Source: Rosellinia necatrix
Lineage: Eukaryota > Ascomycota > Sordariomycetes > Xylariales > Xylariaceae
NCBI GenBank assembly: GCA_021209875.1
Contig: JAGYVD010000009.1
Coordinates: forward strand, 2,666,001 to 2,730,000
Reading direction: 5' to 3'
DNA: 64,000 nucleotides
Under the pieces are notes generated by a model. That model saw only the letters and a program-made list of their open reading frames with translations, was not told the DNA's origin and did not search any database. The stretch's first letter is position 1, and each line of letters opens with the position of its first letter. Below, piece by piece: positions 62,656-64,000 of this stretch. The position numbers were made by a program, and so were the translations under genes.

Positions 62656-63854
62656 GTCTCTCAAGACCGGCTACCTCCTCCTCTACAACCTCGTCTCCCT
62701 GACGGCCTGGACGTACCTGACCGTGCGCGTCGTCCTCTATTGTTATTGTTGTTGTTGTTGTTGTTGTTACGCCGGACCAACGACGGAAGTAGGAGTAGGA
62801 GTAGGAGCGGAAACGGACGCGCTGCGCGCCGACCTGCTCCCCTACGTCACGGCGCTGCAGGCGGCGGCGGCGGCCGAGGCGGCGCACGCGGCGCTCGGCC
62901 TCGTGCGCGCCTCGCCCGCCGCCACGGCGCTGCAGGTCGGCGGCCGCAACCTCGTCCTGTGGACCGTCGCCCGCCGCTTCCCGGATCTCGTCTTCTCCTC
63001 CTCCTCTTCTTCCTCCTCCTTCTACTCCTCTTCTTCCTCCTCCTTCTACCCCCCTTCTACCCCCTACTTTCCATCGTCGTGGTTGTCGTCGTCGCCGCCG
63101 TGGGGTCGTGTAGGCTTCCTCGGCTGTCTGCTGGCCTGGGGCTGCTCCGACGTCCTGCGGTACTCCTTCTTCGTCGCCGCCGCCGTGAGTCCGCGCCGCG
63201 CCGCCCCGAGGTGGCTGAAGTGGCTGAGGTGAGGGTTTATTTTATTTATTGTTATTTTATTTTTTTTCATTTTAAGGGGGGTTCTTGTCTTGTCATAGCT
63301 TTTCTAAAGGGGGTTATTTCCCTTTTCTTCCCCCTTCATTTTGTCGTTCCTCTTTGTGTGTCCCCCCTCCCCCCCCCGGTTTTCTCCTCGTGGGAGATTT
63401 GATTCCGCCGCCGCAGGGGTATGAATTTTGCCCGTAGTATTGTCGCCATGGGGGGAGGGGGATTACACCGGGCTGGGCCGGCCTCGACGATTTGATCGCT
63501 CACGCTTGTGTGTACTTAGGTATACCGCTTTCATTCCCTTGTACCCCGTGGGCTTCCTGAGCGAGGCGTCACTCGTCTACCTCAGTCTTGTCGGGGCTCG
63601 CGATATCGGGCCTCTCTATCGGGGCTATCTATTCGTCGGATTACTATCCTACGTACCTGGTAGGGCGGCTCCTTCTCTTCCTTCTCCCCTCCTTCCCCCT
63701 GTCCTTTCTTTCTTTCTTTTAACCCTTCCTACCGCGCCGTGGCAAGGGGTTTGAGAGGCGGCTAACGGAAGTTTGTTTCGTAGCCAGTTATATCCTGTAC
63801 ACGCACATGTTCTCCCAGAGGCGTCGAGCCCTAGGGCGAGTAGGGCCCACGTGA
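62654..63854 (+). CDS. PHS1: Very-long-chain 3-hydroxyacyl-CoA dehydratase (Phs1 type)
   Basis: Third enzyme of the microsomal fatty-acid elongation cycle, dehydrating 3-hydroxyacyl-CoA to trans-2-enoyl-CoA in the ER membrane; it supplies very-long-chain acids for sphingolipids. Exons 62654-63228, 63520-63659 and 63784-63854 splice in phase to 261 aa. Family signatures are YLLLYNLVSLTAWTYLTVR at the N-terminus, TALQVGGRNLVLWTV, LLAWGCSDVLRYSFF, and YTAFIPLYPVGFLSE, in which Tyr200 and Glu207 match the catalytic pair of yeast Phs1 (Tyr149, Glu156). It ends ASYILYTHMFSQRR. Two oddities: residues 30-39 include seven consecutive Cys encoded by a TGT repeat, and residues 113-148 form a Ser/Tyr/Pro-rich insertion encoded by a TCC repeat. 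Both keep frame and lie outside the catalytic motif. Confidence 0.93.
62741..62769 (+). repeat. TGT/TTG repeat coding for poly-Cys in PHS1
   Basis: TGT TAT followed by seven TGT codons, in frame, giving a Cys homopolymer at residues 32-38. Confidence 0.9.
62995..63062 (+). repeat. TCC/TCT repeat coding for a Ser-rich insertion in PHS1
   Basis: TCCTCCTCCTCTTCTTCC-type codons repeated twice with TTCTAC between, giving two Ser runs separated by FY. Confidence 0.9.
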
Positions 63855-64000
63855 GGGACCATGCTTGAGGCTTTGTTGTTGTGGGATGACCTGCTTGGCA
63901 ACTGAGAGAAGAGGGAAATCAGGGACTTTCTTCACTTATGAGCTTTATGCCCCGATTGTGTTGTCTTTCTTCATTCCCTGTGATCGCTCCAGTTTTTTTT
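63855..64000. other. PHS1 3' flank
   Basis: Short non-coding end of the window, ending in a T-run at 63993-64000. No feature is recognised. Confidence 0.5.

Overview
The window is nuclear DNA from a filamentous ascomycete (Pezizomycotina), most probably a sordariomycete. The evidence is short GT-AG introns (about 46-370 nt, many with CTAAC-like branch sites), a class II hydrophobin, a Tea1-type Kelch polarity protein, a DASH-complex Hsk3 subunit, and intergenic DNA full of short CCTACCTAGGTAGG-like palindromes. No rRNA, tRNA, CRISPR array or intact transposon was recognised. Gene models were built by hand from reading frames, splice sites and remembered family sequence, so exon borders are predictions, although almost all keep phase exactly.

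Layout. Positions 1-4202 (-): Tea1/KelA-like Kelch and coiled-coil polarity protein, its 3' end beyond the left edge. 4203-8000: long divergent intergenic region. 8001-12815 (+): KOG1/raptor, the TORC1 scaffold. 13709-15382 (-): GC-rich, triplet-repeat-laden hypothetical gene with an unresolved model. 15886-21637 (-): nine-exon CorA-like membrane protein with a long disordered N-terminus, a C2H2 finger and a GMN motif. 23250-24033 (-): small secreted IgE-binding-protein-like protein. 27531-28632 (+): nucleotidyltransferase-fold-like protein. 32872-33322 (-): class II hydrophobin. 41530-42411 (-): DJ-1/PfpI-family protein. 42.4-54.3 kb: gene-poor, repeat-rich stretch. 55674-58096 (+): ketopantoate-reductase-like protein with a long disordered tail and a pyrimidine-rich leader. 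60852-61712 (+): DASH subunit Hsk3. 62654-63854 (+): 3-hydroxyacyl-CoA dehydratase PHS1.

How the genes relate. There is no operon or obvious biosynthetic cluster. Conserved housekeeping or cell-biology genes (tea1, KOG1, the reductase-like gene, HSK3, PHS1) lie at the two ends. The middle holds lineage-variable genes (CorA-like, secreted protein, hydrophobin, DJ-1-like) separated by very long non-coding DNA. The most unusual sequence features are low-complexity expansions inside coding regions: poly-Cys and poly-Ser in PHS1, poly-Gln in KOG1, and a triplet-repeat gene at 13.7-15.4 kb with a probable homopolymer frameshift. I found no convincing new multi-gene system; the candidates worth a second look are listed with tests.
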